A stretch of 64,000 nt of DNA, taken from contig OX442324.1 of the NCBI GenBank assembly GCA_949358305.1, positions 1,229,501 through 1,293,500 of the forward strand, read 5' to 3'. Each line of letters starts with the position of its first letter. Position 1 is the first letter of the stretch. The stretch comes from Strigamia acuminata (lineage: Eukaryota > Arthropoda > Chilopoda > Geophilomorpha > Linotaeniidae). The notes beneath the pieces are model-generated. The model was not told where the DNA came from. It made no database searches and saw only the letters and a list, made by a program, of their open reading frames with translations. This document shows positions 45,224 to 55,914 of this stretch, piece by piece. A program made the translations under genes and the position numbers.

Positions 45224-45541
45224 ATGAAAACAATACTAATGTTTATCCTCTGTTCATTCATTGTAATTGCATTCGTTGCAAATCTTCAGGCGTCTGCTGG
45301 CGAAATTTATGAAAGCAGAAATGCTGATTTTAAGGCTGATGATGGTTATACAGATAGCAAAGGTGACACGGCAAAAACTCATTCTAAACTTCATGAACAT
45401 CATGTATCTGACAAGAAACAGGATACCGAGGCCACAAAATATAATCAACACGAGTCTCATGGTTCCCGCGGCGTAGCTGGAAATATTAAATTACTCCATC
45501 ATGCCAGGAGTAAGAAAAATTTTGATCAGGATGAGAAATAA
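45224..45541 (+). CDS. Candidate host gene exon: small secreted His-rich protein
   Basis: The start at 45224 gives a 105-residue protein with a clear signal peptide (MKTILMFILCSFIVIAFVA, likely cleavage after ASA near residue 25). A hydrophilic mature part follows, rich in Lys, His, Asp and Ser (KLHEHHVSDKK, QHESHGSRG). The ATG follows tttattttcag by two bases, so a 3' splice site at 45221 and an upstream untranslated exon are likely. AATAAA occurs at the stop and near 45582. It is the only open frame in the host-like region with gene-like signals. The composition recalls small arthropod secreted proteins, but I cannot name a family. Confidence 0.5.
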   Translation: MKTILMFILCSFIVIAFVANLQASAGEIYESRNADFKADDGYTDSKGDTAKTHSKLHEHHVSDKKQDTEATKYNQHESHGSRGVAGNIKLLHHARSKKNFDQDEK

Positions 45542-45938
45542 ATGTATTAAGGTTGTTACTTGTAAAAACAATACTATAATAAATTCGTTGTTTTCAATTT
45601 GAAAGAAGTCATTTAATGAACATTTAAGATTCCTAATTGTTGTTTTTTTCGAAGGAGATAGATGAGTGGTAAAATTTGTAGTGTCGGAGAAGATCATTCC
45701 AGTTAACTAGATTTTAGGGCTCGGTTGAAAAGGTTGAACTCCATGCTGTAGTAGAGTGCTCAAATTTCACATTTTGCCATCAGGTGACAACAAATTAATT
45801 TCAGGATTCCAGGATTCTGCATGGTGGCCACAATAAAACTAAAAGTTTTTTAGTTTCTGGTAAGAATTTTAATATATTTTAGTGAGATTTCTACAGTAAG
45901 TCGTCCACAACTTATGAACATCCAAGTTATAAGATATC

Positions 45939-45990
45939 AGTTATAAGTTATAAGTTATAAGTTATAAGTTATAAGTTATAAGTTAAAAGT
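45939..45990. repeat. Heptamer microsatellite (TTATAAG)n
   Basis: About seven copies of ttataag occur, with one variant unit (ttaaaag). Confidence 0.9.
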
Positions 45991-47113
45991 TATAAGATAG
46001 TTTATAAGCTTATGTCTGACACTAACAAGTAAGCTGAGTGCAAAACCCAAGCTGTTATTATTGTTCAATGTTATTTAATAAGAATCTTTATTATTTTATA
46101 ATAAAAAAAATTTAAAAGAAGATAAAATTTTTTTTTCTCATTCCGGTGAACAGTTTTCTTACATTTTACACATTTGCAAGATTTGAGAACAAATAGACCC
46201 ACAAACAAGTTTTGACGGTTATGAAACCGTAATTGTTAATGCGCAATGTTGCCACTAGATGGCACGAACGCAAATCAGCAGTAAATTCGAATATAAGTTA
46301 TAAAAAGTTCTGACGATTCTACCTTTTGGCAGAGAATAAATGATTAAACTAGCAAAGAGATGAGACTAAGACCTTACTAATGTTAGATGAATCCAGACAT
46401 CTTTGCAGTAATAAAGGGATTTTTACTGCCACAAATAAAAATCGTTATACACAGTTATAAATAAAAATTGCAAGTATAAGTGAATACAACACAGTGCCAA
46501 CTGCTGGCAACAATCAAAAACAATTTAAATTAACATTTATTCCACAATATCCCCCTTGGGAATTAAACATTGTTTTTCACACCATCAAGGGATTAAATAT
46601 AATAATAAACACACAATAAAAATAAACTCTTATAAAAGAAAAACACTCTAATTATCTAATTATTAATAACAGTAGCCGCATTCCAAAAGTCATGGTTTAA
46701 GTGTTTTAAGTGTTTGTTTTGGTTTAGTGATGTCATTTCCGTAAATGTTTGTGTTTTTGACCCAAAAACATACCAAAACAGAAACATTTAAAATGTAGCG
46801 TTTTAGTTGAGTGTTTAGGGAGAATTGTTTGTGTTTTGATGGCATTTGGACAGCAGAAATTTTGTAAAACACAAATTCAAAACACTTCAAATAATCTGAA
46901 TTCAAAATGCTGTGTTCTACATGTGTTTAAGTGTTTGTGTTTATATTTCATGTTGTCACTTCCACTAGTGTTGAATGGTGTTTGTAAAAAAATCAAACAG
47001 TTTGAATAAAAAAAAAACTTGAGTAAGTGTATTTAAAATTTTCAAAATAGAGGATAGTGGATTTTTTATATTGGAAATACTACTCAAAGACATGAAATTA
47101 GAATACACACCTC
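45991..47113. other. Intergenic DNA
   Basis: No supported gene; A/T-rich, with scattered aagtgttt words at 46690-46950. Confidence 0.4.
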
Positions 47114-47345
47114 TGTCAAAACAAAAGTTGTTGTAATGAATCGCGTTTCCCGAGCGGTTTGGGACGCGTTTGAAAGACGCCGCGATACAGAAAATCTTGG
47201 GAGCCTGGTCCTCGAGACCTGCCCAGCCGTGAGTGCGCGCCTTATGTCGGTAGCACACACTCCAGATCCCGATCTTTACACGAATATTTATTTTGGCCGG
47301 GTATTCCGAGCTACTAAAATGGGGGGACAGAATTTGCTTAGCGGT
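47114..47345 (-). repeat. G4 3' LTR, distal piece
   Basis: This is the part of the LTR left of C3, ending in the gcggt duplication (47341-47345). Membership in G4 follows from the duplication and one ACGCGT. The exact left end is inferred. Confidence 0.5.
47341..47345. repeat. Target-site duplication of C3, left copy
   Basis: gcggt recurs at 54336-54340. Confidence 0.92.
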
Positions 47346-47868
47346 TGTTGGAAATAAGTTTCTTTTGTAGGCAAATAAGTTGCATGTCCGAGTATGTTTA
47401 CCTTACCAAGCGTGTTAATTGCGCGATGATATCTGGCGCGAGTTTATGGTTTATTGCGCCATTAGTACAACGTGCCTTTAATTGTTCAGTGTATTTGTAT
47501 TACCTGCCCTGAGTTGCGAATTTGTATAATACGCAGGAATACTGTACGTGCATTTAAGTGACATTGTTGTTAAATACATTTGTGTATTTATATGCGTTAA
47601 GTTTATGTATATTATCTGGCATTTGTAAGATTATAAATGCCATGCCAAATGTATTTCCGTATTGTTTGCATTTTACATGATTTGTTCTATGTTCAACATT
47701 TATGTGATCATAAGTCACCTGATCAATGATTCTATGTAACATATAAATGATTTGTTCTGTATGCACTCTTGAGTTGAAAACCATGATTAAACATGGCCAC
47801 CGCCTGTGCGGATTTTTGGCAAAGCCAAATATGCTGTTTTGGACTTACACCATCATTTATTTTCCACA
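47346..47868 (+). repeat. C3 5' LTR
   Basis: The 523-bp copy starts TGTTGGAAATAAG and ends TTTTCCACA. Confidence 0.94.
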
Positions 47869-47869
47869 T

Positions 47870-47887
47870 TGGTAGCAGAGGATGGTT
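47870..47887 (+). other. C3 primer-binding site, tRNA-iMet
   Basis: TGGTAGCAGAGGATGGTT starts one base after the LTR. Confidence 0.9.
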
Positions 47888-49107
47888 CTCTGTAAGTCCA
47901 GCGTGAGTTTCGTGGCCAAATTCGAACTCAGCCCGAAATTCTGACCAGGAACGCATATTTTCGGCAACCACGGACATCGCGCACGACCCGGGCGGACCGT
48001 AGAGACAGAAACCAGGCATCGACGAACGTCTGAAGTGCGTCGTTTAGCAGCGAAGCCAAGTTCGGGGCGGCAACGACGGAATTATTCGTTTTTGGACGGT
48101 TTTCAAGCGATTTTCAACGCTGGAACCACAGCGTTTTTGCCGACAGCGGTGAATATAATATATATTAACATTCTTTTTGATTATTTAACAGTTGGAAACT
48201 GTTAAACCATGCTGGACTGTGCATTTTCACCGAGACCGTCTTTTCCAAAATCCAAGATGGCGGCGCCCGTCTTTTAAGTGTTTGCGCAGTATCAACACAC
48301 ATTTATCGTGGTTTTTGGATTGATTTGGACATTCAGCGGTGAGGATTACTTTATTTAATGAACATATTTATTGTTTGGATCGTTTTCGCGCTGGTTTTCA
48401 ACGGAATTCGACCAGATTTTCGTCATTTCAAGCGCACGGAGATCGTCGGCAATTTAGCGGCGATTCAACGACGTACGACGTACGTTTCGACAACGTGCTT
48501 GGAAGCTCCGTGGACACTCCCAGGAGCATTTACGAACGTGAAACGTTCATATCATCCACTGGAAAAGCCGCAATTTGCACAACGGCAATTGCGAAGTCGC
48601 GAACGATCGCGATTGTGTGCGAGGAAGGAAATTCCGCACACACACGAGCCTGTACCCCGGCGTACTATCGTGCTACGAGGGAGCGACCAGCTGCCAGCTT
48701 GGGGATCGTTTTGCGACGCACAGTCCCGCAAATACACGAATCATCTCAACTTTGCCAACTTCACATCGATTTAAGTCCATTTAGGGGTTCGAAATTACTT
48801 GTCATTAGTTATTTAAGGTTTTGTTTGGGCCCTTTAGTGTGTTTGGCACCCTCTAGTCAGTCGACTAGTGCCATCCTATTTCTGCACAGGCTTTCCCTGG
48901 CCACCGAGTGTCCCGCGGTCCTAGGAGTCCGGTCGGAACTCGGGGGATACTGTGTAGAGTTTTGCATCTCACTTAGTGAGATTTGTCCTAGGGTGGATTG
49001 TGATATTTCGCCTAATTTTTGGGGGAATTTACTGTGTCTTCAGATTATTTTTGTGAAAGTGTTTGTGCAAAGTGAATTGTGCTACGGTATTATTTTGAAA
49101 TTTGATC
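47888..49107 (+). other. C3 long leader with an upstream ORF
   Basis: This 1.2-kb leader is far longer than the 48-66 bp in C1/C2. It contains an ATG frame at 48358-48774 (138 codons) whose start is hydrophobic and signal-peptide-like (MNIFIVWIVFALVFNG). A longer overlapping frame at 48339-49133 lacks a usable ATG at its start. The region may hold packaging or internal ribosome entry functions; coding is unproven. Confidence 0.4.
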
Positions 49108-52100
49108 ATGGCAGCCGGCGATTGGAAATTTGAGGACTTTTCAAAGCCATTCGCCCCTAATATACGTAAACTTGATGGGACGAATTATGAATCGTGGGCA
49201 ACCAACATGCAGCTAATTCTAGAGCAGCAAGGCACGTGGAATCACGTGGTGGGCGATGAGCCAGCGTTAACGGCTGCGGCCACACCACGCGAGATACGTG
49301 ACTTTAAGACACGTGAACATAAAGCACGTTCCTCGATTTGTTTAGCTTGCGCAGGAGCGCAAAAGGTTGTTGCTGTTGCTCATGCGACTTCTAAAAAGGC
49401 ATGGGACGCATTGAAGGAAGCCTACCAACCCACGACCATGGCTAGACAAGCAAGGCTTAGGAGAGAATTTCTACAAATGAAATTGGCACCCGATGAGGAA
49501 ATGGTCGTGTTTACGGCACGTGTAGATAGAAAGGCGGCAGAACTTAAAGACGTTGAAATTGTTTTGGAAGACAAATTTATTGCATTTCAATATTTGGATT
49601 TCTTGGGTCCAGAATGGGAAGGACTCAAGCAACAAATATACCACTGGGACAAAGCCGATTTCACGACGGCAAAAGTGCGTGAAAGGCTTTTAGCGGAGTA
49701 CAACCGCACCCACGCGGGATCTTCTGATAGTTCTGCAGTGCCGTCGACAGGAGCTTTTGCTAGTGGACAGCCACAACAACAAGGAAAAGGACTTATTTGT
49801 TTTAATTGTGGCGGGAGGGGCCATTTCTCGCGAGATTGTCCCACCCCGAAGCAACAAGGCTCTGCACCGATGCAGAAAGTGAGCTCGAATGTCGCACTGT
49901 CGCGCGGCCGTGGTCGTGGACGCGGTCGATCACGTGGCAAGAAGGCTAACCTCAGCGCATCTGAAGAATTGGTGAACTTTTACACGTCGCTTCATCAAAC
50001 TGTCGAACAATCTTCTATGCCAGTTGCCTCATTTGTTTCTTCGGGCCACAAAGACATGTCGTGGTACATAGATACCGCCGCGACCGACCACTTTACATTT
50101 TGTAAACACGGGTTTATCGATTTCAAACCGCTTACCAATTATACTGTTCGCCTTGGAGAAGGATCCTCCAAGATTGAGGGTGTAGGCAGTATTAGACTGG
50201 AATCAGCTACTAAGGCTGATGGCCACCCATTTGTATTGCGCAACGTTTTCTATGCGCCAAATTTTTGTAAAAATTTAATCTCGTTGGGGCGAACAGACGA
50301 AGCTGGTTTCATCACCCGTGTTGCAAATGGGAAATTGGTCGTGTTTAAAGAGAAGATCACCGAGCCAGTACTGACTGCGTGGCGGCAATCAGATAGAATG
50401 TATAAAAGTTCATGTCAGATACCGGCTCTTACTGTAAACACAACTGCAGTTTCGACGCCCTCGAATGCAGTTGCTGTGGGTGATCAATTGACTAACACCC
50501 TTAATATTGTTGAAAATGCTAATGTTGTTAACCAGAGTGCACTAATTTCTCCAGCGAATGTGAGCGTAACGCAGCAAGCGAGTGATATTGCGAAGCCAGC
50601 GTATAGTGAGGTGCTTAAAGCGCCGCCGCAAGCGAAAGGGGCAGCGGGTACCGACACGGTCGCGAATTCCACTAACGACTTGGGGTTTTTGCAAGCAAAT
50701 ACAACGGGGAATGCACTCCAGCAGGAGAAAGCATTAGATATCTCTTACTGGCATAGCCGGATGGGTCATTTTCATACAGCGGGCATTTTAGAAATGCAGA
50801 AGTCCACAGACATTTTTGGTGTTAAATTGACAAATGGGAAATTGAACCAATGCGACGCATGTATGCGCGCTAAGAAGACTAGGGCCTCTTTTCCTCCTAT
50901 TGGAGTAATTGCCACAAAAGACATCTTAGAACTAGTCCATATGGACGTTTGGGGCGCATCTAAAACCAGATCCCTTGGAGGGGGCACTTTTTATTTAATA
51001 ATTATAGATGATTTTTCGCGCTATATGTGGATTAGAATTCTTAAGAAGAAAAGTGATGTTCTGGATGTTTTCAAGACGTGGCAACGTGAGATTGAGAGGC
51101 GAACCTCGAGGAAGCTTAAGACAATTAGGACCGACAATGGGGGTGAATTTGTCTCCAGGGCCTGGGATGATTACGCGGGTCAGGAGGGGATAAAGTGCGA
51201 GCGCACTAATGCGTACACCCCCGAGATGAACTCCGTTGCCGAGCGTGCAAACCGGACAATTTTAGAGGGGGCACGTGCAATGATGTTTGAAAATGACTTC
51301 CCTAAACGATTATGGGGGGAAATGGTGGTCACGATTGTCTACCTTAAGAATTTCCTGCCGCATCCTAAATTGGGCAATAAATCACCATATAATGTATTAC
51401 ATAATAAGAAGGTATCTGTTCGACATCTGCGCTGTATCGGGTCAAAGTGCTACGTGCACATCCCTAGCCAACAAAGAAAGAGCAAGCTAGAGGAGAGGTC
51501 TTGGTGTGGGGCCCTAGTGGGTTACAGTACAGAAACTCAGGGTTATAGAGTTTGGGACCCCATTCGCAATAGTGTACATTCGTCAAAACACGTGACTATC
51601 AATGAGGAACAGTTTTGGTATGAGAAAAGTACCAATGGGGCTCCTATTCCACACATGAGTAATAATGAGGATTTGGTCCCTGACCTAATGGGAGATGATT
51701 CCGATGAAGAGATTCTAACCACGGGTCCCCCAGTACCTCAAGAGGAAATCCCAGCCAAACGGCCTATAAGCCCACATAATGAGATATTTAATCTGATACC
51801 GGATAATTTGGTTTTACCAATAGTGGCGCCACCACTACCAGATACCCCAAAACCTTTGAAGGGACCCCAACCTAAGCCAAAGCTGATTGAATTTGAGCCT
51901 AGATTTGATTATGTAGATGAATATGAGGACGAAGAGTTGTTTCAAGAAGCACTGTTGGCTTCTCCTAATGTAAGAGGGGGTCAACAACAAGTTGCTGCGG
52001 GAGGGGTACCTTTATTGAAACTAGACATGAATTTATGGCAAGTGAAAGGATACGTGCGCTTGACAGGCAGGGATGTCGGTGTGAAATATGCTCACTACAT

Positions 52101-53790
52101 CGCACCCGACAAAACACGTATCAGAAGCCGAGTAGAAGCATTGCGCTGGTGTGAGAACACCGGACACGAGTATGATCCGGAACTTTTTGACTTCACGGGC
52201 AAGTCCCTCGATCAAGAAGTTCCCAATCCCTTTGCAATGTTTTGCGCATTAGAACCAGACACCTATGAAGAGGCCATACAGAGTCAATACAAAGAGGATT
52301 GGAAAAGCGCAATGCAAGAGGAGGTTGACATTTTTCAAGAGAGAAAAGTTTATGAAGAAGTCGATTGTCAAGCCAACCAACCTCTGTTAGGGAGCAAGTG
52401 GATATACAAGCTCAAAAGGGACGATACAGGGACAATTAAACGTCACCGAGCTAGGCTCGTGGCCCAGGGCTTCAAACAGCGTCCTGGGATTGATTACAAC
52501 GAGGTTTTCTCCCCCGTTGTAAATTTTGTGTTAGTCCTTGTATTCTTTTGTATGCTCGTGATCCTCATGGGTTGGCGGGACGTACATATCGACATCAAAG
52601 CGGCCTATCTCTACGGAGATTTGGACGAGCCCCAACTAATGTCCATCCCAAAGGGTTTCCAAACAGCTGAGAACGCTGGAAAGTGTTGGCGACTGGTGAA
52701 AGCATTATATGGGCTTCACCAGTCGGGAAGAATGTGGTTTGAAAAGCTACATGAAAAGCTTTTGGAAATAGGGTTCCGACCGGTTCCTGGTTTCAATTGT
52801 GTCTACACAATGGACCGGGATGTGGTTTTAATAGTATACGTGGACGATATCGTCGTATTTTCTCGAAATGAGTTTATTGAAACTGATGTACTTTCTTGGA
52901 TTGCTAAGTATTTCGAACTGGTAAACCTTGGACCGGTCACCCTACTTTTGGGAATCCAATTTGACAGGTCGAACGGCAAGATTGTTATCCATCAACAGAA
53001 CTATATTCAAAAGCTTTGCAAGCAATTCGGAGTTGATGGTTCCAATCGTGTTCGTTTGCCGGGAGCAGTGGGAACTGAGATTGTTGGAGTTAAGAAAGAT
53101 GAAATACCTGAGGTTAAATTCCCGTACCGATCACTGATTGGTAGTTTGTTATTTCTGGCATCGAGAACAAGACCAGACATCCTGTTCTCCACAATTGTAC
53201 TTTCACAGTACAACGAGGCCCATTCCCAAAGGCATGTGAACATGCTCATGCAAGTACTCAGGTACTTGAAGACAACAGAGCACTACGGCATCAATTTGTC
53301 CAGATGCAAAAGTGCATTCTTATCAGTCTTTACAGATGCGTCTTACGCAACTGATGTTGAACAGCGGAAGAGTTTCGGGGGCCACATCGTGTTTTTAGGC
53401 GGCATTCCAATTTCTTGGTCATGCCGCAAACAGAAAATGACAACTTTGTCAGTTATGGAGTCAGAGTTTGTTGCCATCGTTGATGGTGTACGAGAACTTG
53501 TTTGGCTCCGACGTTTTTTCGCTATGCCCATTATGCGCGACTATTTTGGCGATCTAAGACCGTGCGTAATGGCGGACAGCACTGCCGCCATTCAATATAG
53601 TAAGAATCGCGTAGAGAATAAGTCAAACAAGCACATCGAGGTGCGCTTTCATTTTCTGCGCGATCTTTACGAGGCGAAAGTGTTTGATATCAAACACGTA
53701 ATGGGCAAGCTCAATACAGCTGACTTACTGACGAAGTGGTTAGCAAGCCCGAGGCTTACACAATTATGCGACAACATTTTCGACATGTAA
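49108..53790 (+). CDS. C3 gag-pol polyprotein, intact copia ORF
   Basis: The start is the ATG at 49108 (MAAGDWKFEDFSKP); the two codons before it are open but begin with TTG. The protein of about 1560 residues shows gag (LDGTNYESWATNMQLI), a CX2CX4HX4C knuckle CFNCGGRGHFSRDC, and a protease motif YIDTAATDHF with Ala where Gly is usual. The integrase zinc finger is HSRMGHFHT ... CDAC, and integrase motifs are MDVWGA, RTDNGGEF and SVAERANR. Reverse transcriptase shows WIYKLKRDD and YVDDIVVF; RNase H shows FTDASYATD and MADSTAAIQ. No lesions are visible. It ends 22 bp before the 3' LTR. Confidence 0.94.
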   Translation: MAAGDWKFEDFSKPFAPNIRKLDGTNYESWATNMQLILEQQGTWNHVVGDEPALTAAATPREIRDFKTREHKARSSICLACAGAQKVVAVAHATSKKAWDALKEAYQPTTMARQARLRREFLQMKLAPDEEMVVFTARVDRKAAELKDVEIVLEDKFIAFQYLDFLGPEWEGLKQQIYHWDKADFTTAKVRERLLAEYNRTHAGSSDSSAVPSTGAFASGQPQQQGKGLICFNCGGRGHFSRDCPTPKQQGSAPMQKVSSNVALSRGRGRGRGRSRGKKANLSASEELVNFYTSLHQTVEQSSMPVASFVSSGHKDMSWYIDTAATDHFTFCKHGFIDFKPLTNYTVRLGEGSSKIEGVGSIRLESATKADGHPFVLRNVFYAPNFCKNLISLGRTDEAGFITRVANGKLVVFKEKITEPVLTAWRQSDRMYKSSCQIPALTVNTTAVSTPSNAVAVGDQLTNTLNIVENANVVNQSALISPANVSVTQQASDIAKPAYSEVLKAPPQAKGAAGTDTVANSTNDLGFLQANTTGNALQQEKALDISYWHSRMGHFHTAGILEMQKSTDIFGVKLTNGKLNQCDACMRAKKTRASFPPIGVIATKDILELVHMDVWGASKTRSLGGGTFYLIIIDDFSRYMWIRILKKKSDVLDVFKTWQREIERRTSRKLKTIRTDNGGEFVSRAWDDYAGQEGIKCERTNAYTPEMNSVAERANRTILEGARAMMFENDFPKRLWGEMVVTIVYLKNFLPHPKLGNKSPYNVLHNKKVSVRHLRCIGSKCYVHIPSQQRKSKLEERSWCGALVGYSTETQGYRVWDPIRNSVHSSKHVTINEEQFWYEKSTNGAPIPHMSNNEDLVPDLMGDDSDEEILTTGPPVPQEEIPAKRPISPHNEIFNLIPDNLVLPIVAPPLPDTPKPLKGPQPKPKLIEFEPRFDYVDEYEDEELFQEALLASPNVRGGQQQVAAGGVPLLKLDMNLWQVKGYVRLTGRDVGVKYAHYIAPDKTRIRSRVEALRWCENTGHEYDPELFDFTGKSLDQEVPNPFAMFCALEPDTYEEAIQSQYKEDWKSAMQEEVDIFQERKVYEEVDCQANQPLLGSKWIYKLKRDDTGTIKRHRARLVAQGFKQRPGIDYNEVFSPVVNFVLVLVFFCMLVILMGWRDVHIDIKAAYLYGDLDEPQLMSIPKGFQTAENAGKCWRLVKALYGLHQSGRMWFEKLHEKLLEIGFRPVPGFNCVYTMDRDVVLIVYVDDIVVFSRNEFIETDVLSWIAKYFELVNLGPVTLLLGIQFDRSNGKIVIHQQNYIQKLCKQFGVDGSNRVRLPGAVGTEIVGVKKDEIPEVKFPYRSLIGSLLFLASRTRPDILFSTIVLSQYNEAHSQRHVNMLMQVLRYLKTTEHYGINLSRCKSAFLSVFTDASYATDVEQRKSFGGHIVFLGGIPISWSCRKQKMTTLSVMESEFVAIVDGVRELVWLRRFFAMPIMRDYFGDLRPCVMADSTAAIQYSKNRVENKSNKHIEVRFHFLRDLYEAKVFDIKHVMGKLNTADLLTKWLASPRLTQLCDNIFDM

Positions 53791-53799
53791 GCTTGTTTG

Positions 53800-53812
53800 C
53801 TAAGAGGGGGTA
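53800..53812 (+). other. C3 polypurine tract
   Basis: taagagggggta lies just before the 3' LTR. Confidence 0.8.
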
Positions 53813-54335
53813 TGTTGGAAATAAGTTTCTTTTGTAGGCAAATAAGTTGCATGTCCGAGTATGTTTACCTTACCAAGCGTGTTAATTGCGCGATGATATC
53901 TGGCGCGAGTTTATGGTTTATTGCGCCATTAGTACAACGTGCCTTTAATTGTTCAGTGTATTTGTATTACCTGCCCTGAGTTGCGAATTTGTATAATACG
54001 CAGGAATACTGTACGTGCATTTAAGTGACATTGTTGTTAAATACATTTGTGTATTTATATGCGTTAAGTTTATGTATATTATCTGGCATTTGTAAGATTA
54101 TAAATGCCATGCCAAATGTATTTCCGTATTGTTTGCATTTTACATGATTTGTTCTATGTTCAACATTTATGTGATCATAAGTCACCTGATCAATGATTCT
54201 ATGTAACATATAAATGATTTGTTCTGTATGCACTCTTGAGTTGAAAACCATGATTAAACATGGCCACCGCCTGTGCGGATTTTTGGCAAAGCCAAATATG
54301 CTGTTTTGGACTTACACCATCATTTATTTTCCACA
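53813..54335 (+). repeat. C3 3' LTR
   Basis: I see no difference from the 5' copy. It is followed by gcggt. Confidence 0.94.
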
Positions 54336-54340
54336 GCGGT

Positions 54341-55286
54341 CACCAGAGTCAAGACCCAACGCGCGTCCCGCAACGTATCGTGCAGATCACAAGATCACAC
54401 GAAGTTAAACGAAACACGTAACGTCCCGACTCACAAGCGTCCGCCTCGCTGTCGAAGTGAAGCGTGAAATGCGTGCTAACGCGTGCGTAACTGGCCTGCA
54501 CGGTCACTCAAATCTAAACTAAACCTCAAACTAATGCTTAATCAAGCTAAAGCTCGTTGTGAGCGGCGAAACTAAGCTACGCGCCGAATGCATGAAATAA
54601 ATAGACACAAAGATTTCAGTTTGAAAGCCAAACAAACTTATCCTGCCTAAATAGCAACGCGTCACGGCGCTTAAAACAACACGAAAGGAAGCGGAAAAAC
54701 AACAGGTTCAAATGGATAAAACTGTGAGTTAACACTAATAAAGATGAGATGAAAACCTAGAGTCATGTCTCAGAGCTACTAGGCGAAACAAAGCAGCGAG
54801 TGAGCTTTGTTAAGTGAGCTAAGACTCTGCCATGAGCACTGGCTCCAAAGAGCACCTACGCGTTCGGGATACAGAGCTTAACTGAGGAAAAAAGGGAAAA
54901 ATAGGGTGAAAGGTAAACTTGGACTCATCCAAGCTCAACCAATCACGGAAGAGTCAAGAGCCAATCAGTACAGTCGGTGCATACTAAGTGTATGACTAAC
55001 GTCGACGCGTACTGACCAGAATAGAAATGCAAATGAGTTCGCATCAAAACAATAAACAGAAATAGAAAAACTAGGAAGAGATAAGAGAGAAGTGAGAGAA
55101 AGAGAAGAAAGTTAGGAAAGAGTAAGGGATAAGAAAGGAAGAAATGAGGGAAAATGAGGAGAATTCGGCTAAACTTAAGACAAAATGGAAACAATACAAG
55201 GTAGGAACACAATTAGGGTTTATTAGAAACACAACACGGGGAAAACAATGCGTACTACTCGTACGCGTGAACACCGGACCGTGACA
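54341..55286 (-). repeat. G4 3' LTR, proximal piece
   Basis: On the minus strand it begins TGTCACGGTCCGGTG at 55286, matching the start of the G3 LTR. It runs to the C3 insertion. ACGCGT occurs at 54479, 54657, 54858, 55005 and 55263. Confidence 0.75.
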
Positions 55287-55299
55287 CGCCCCAACCACC
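55287..55299 (-). other. G4 polypurine tract
   Basis: On the minus strand ggtggttggggcg directly precedes the LTR. It is less pure than usual. Confidence 0.55.
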
Positions 55300-55914
55300 A
55301 GAGTTTTATTGCCCCGGTTAAAATGGCAATGAAACGATACAAAGCAGGAAAAGAATCAAAAAACATAATCAAAATCAATAAACAATCAAAATAGACTAGA
55401 TTCGCCGCAACCTTAGCGGACTTAAACTTAAAAATGATGCGATAACAAAAGAGCATGACTAAATCAAACATTCGCGTCAGACGCGTTAAATAATAAACTA
55501 AACACCAACAAGAATGCATTTGGCACTAAGATAAACTCTAAAACTAACAAAAAATCACCATACAATCCTCGATTGTTGGGAAAACCAACGCCTGCTGCGG
55601 CCAGCCGCACAGCCAAAGGAAGAAAATTTAGAGGTCATCTCCATCCGGTACGTGATTGCCGGAGGAGGAATGAACATCCTTCGGCCATGCAGGTGGTCAC
55701 AGGAGGCGCGGAGAACACTAGAAAATAAGCAAAAATAAATAAATATCACAATCGGTAAAAAATTATCACATTCAGTTATCACAACTTGGAAAACGTAATA
55801 TAAAAATATAAAACGAACACGCGTTTGAATGGGGACTTACCCACCCAAACCAAAAAATGCGTAAAACAAAGAGTCACGTTCAGTAAGTCCACACAGGTTA
55901 AGTCCAAAGTCACT
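55300..55914 (-). other. G4 3' untranslated region
   Basis: About 615 bp between ORF3 and the polypurine tract; no convincing ORF. Confidence 0.5.

Larger units (their letters stand above)
47346..54335 (+). mobile_element. C3: intact Ty1/copia retrotransposon in G4 LTR
   Basis: The 6990-bp element has 523-bp LTRs (47346-47868, 53813-54335) that look identical by eye, a gcggt duplication, a tRNA-iMet primer site, one uninterrupted gag-pol ORF and a polypurine tract. It is a different copia lineage from C1/C2: other LTR, a leader of 1.2 kb, and diverged proteins. It is probably young and potentially autonomous. Confidence 0.95.

Noticed and set aside
48339-49133. 264-codon open frame overlapping the C3 gag start
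   Set aside because: Its first codon is GTG and it has no recognisable domain; the shorter ATG frame at 48358 is the only candidate in the leader.
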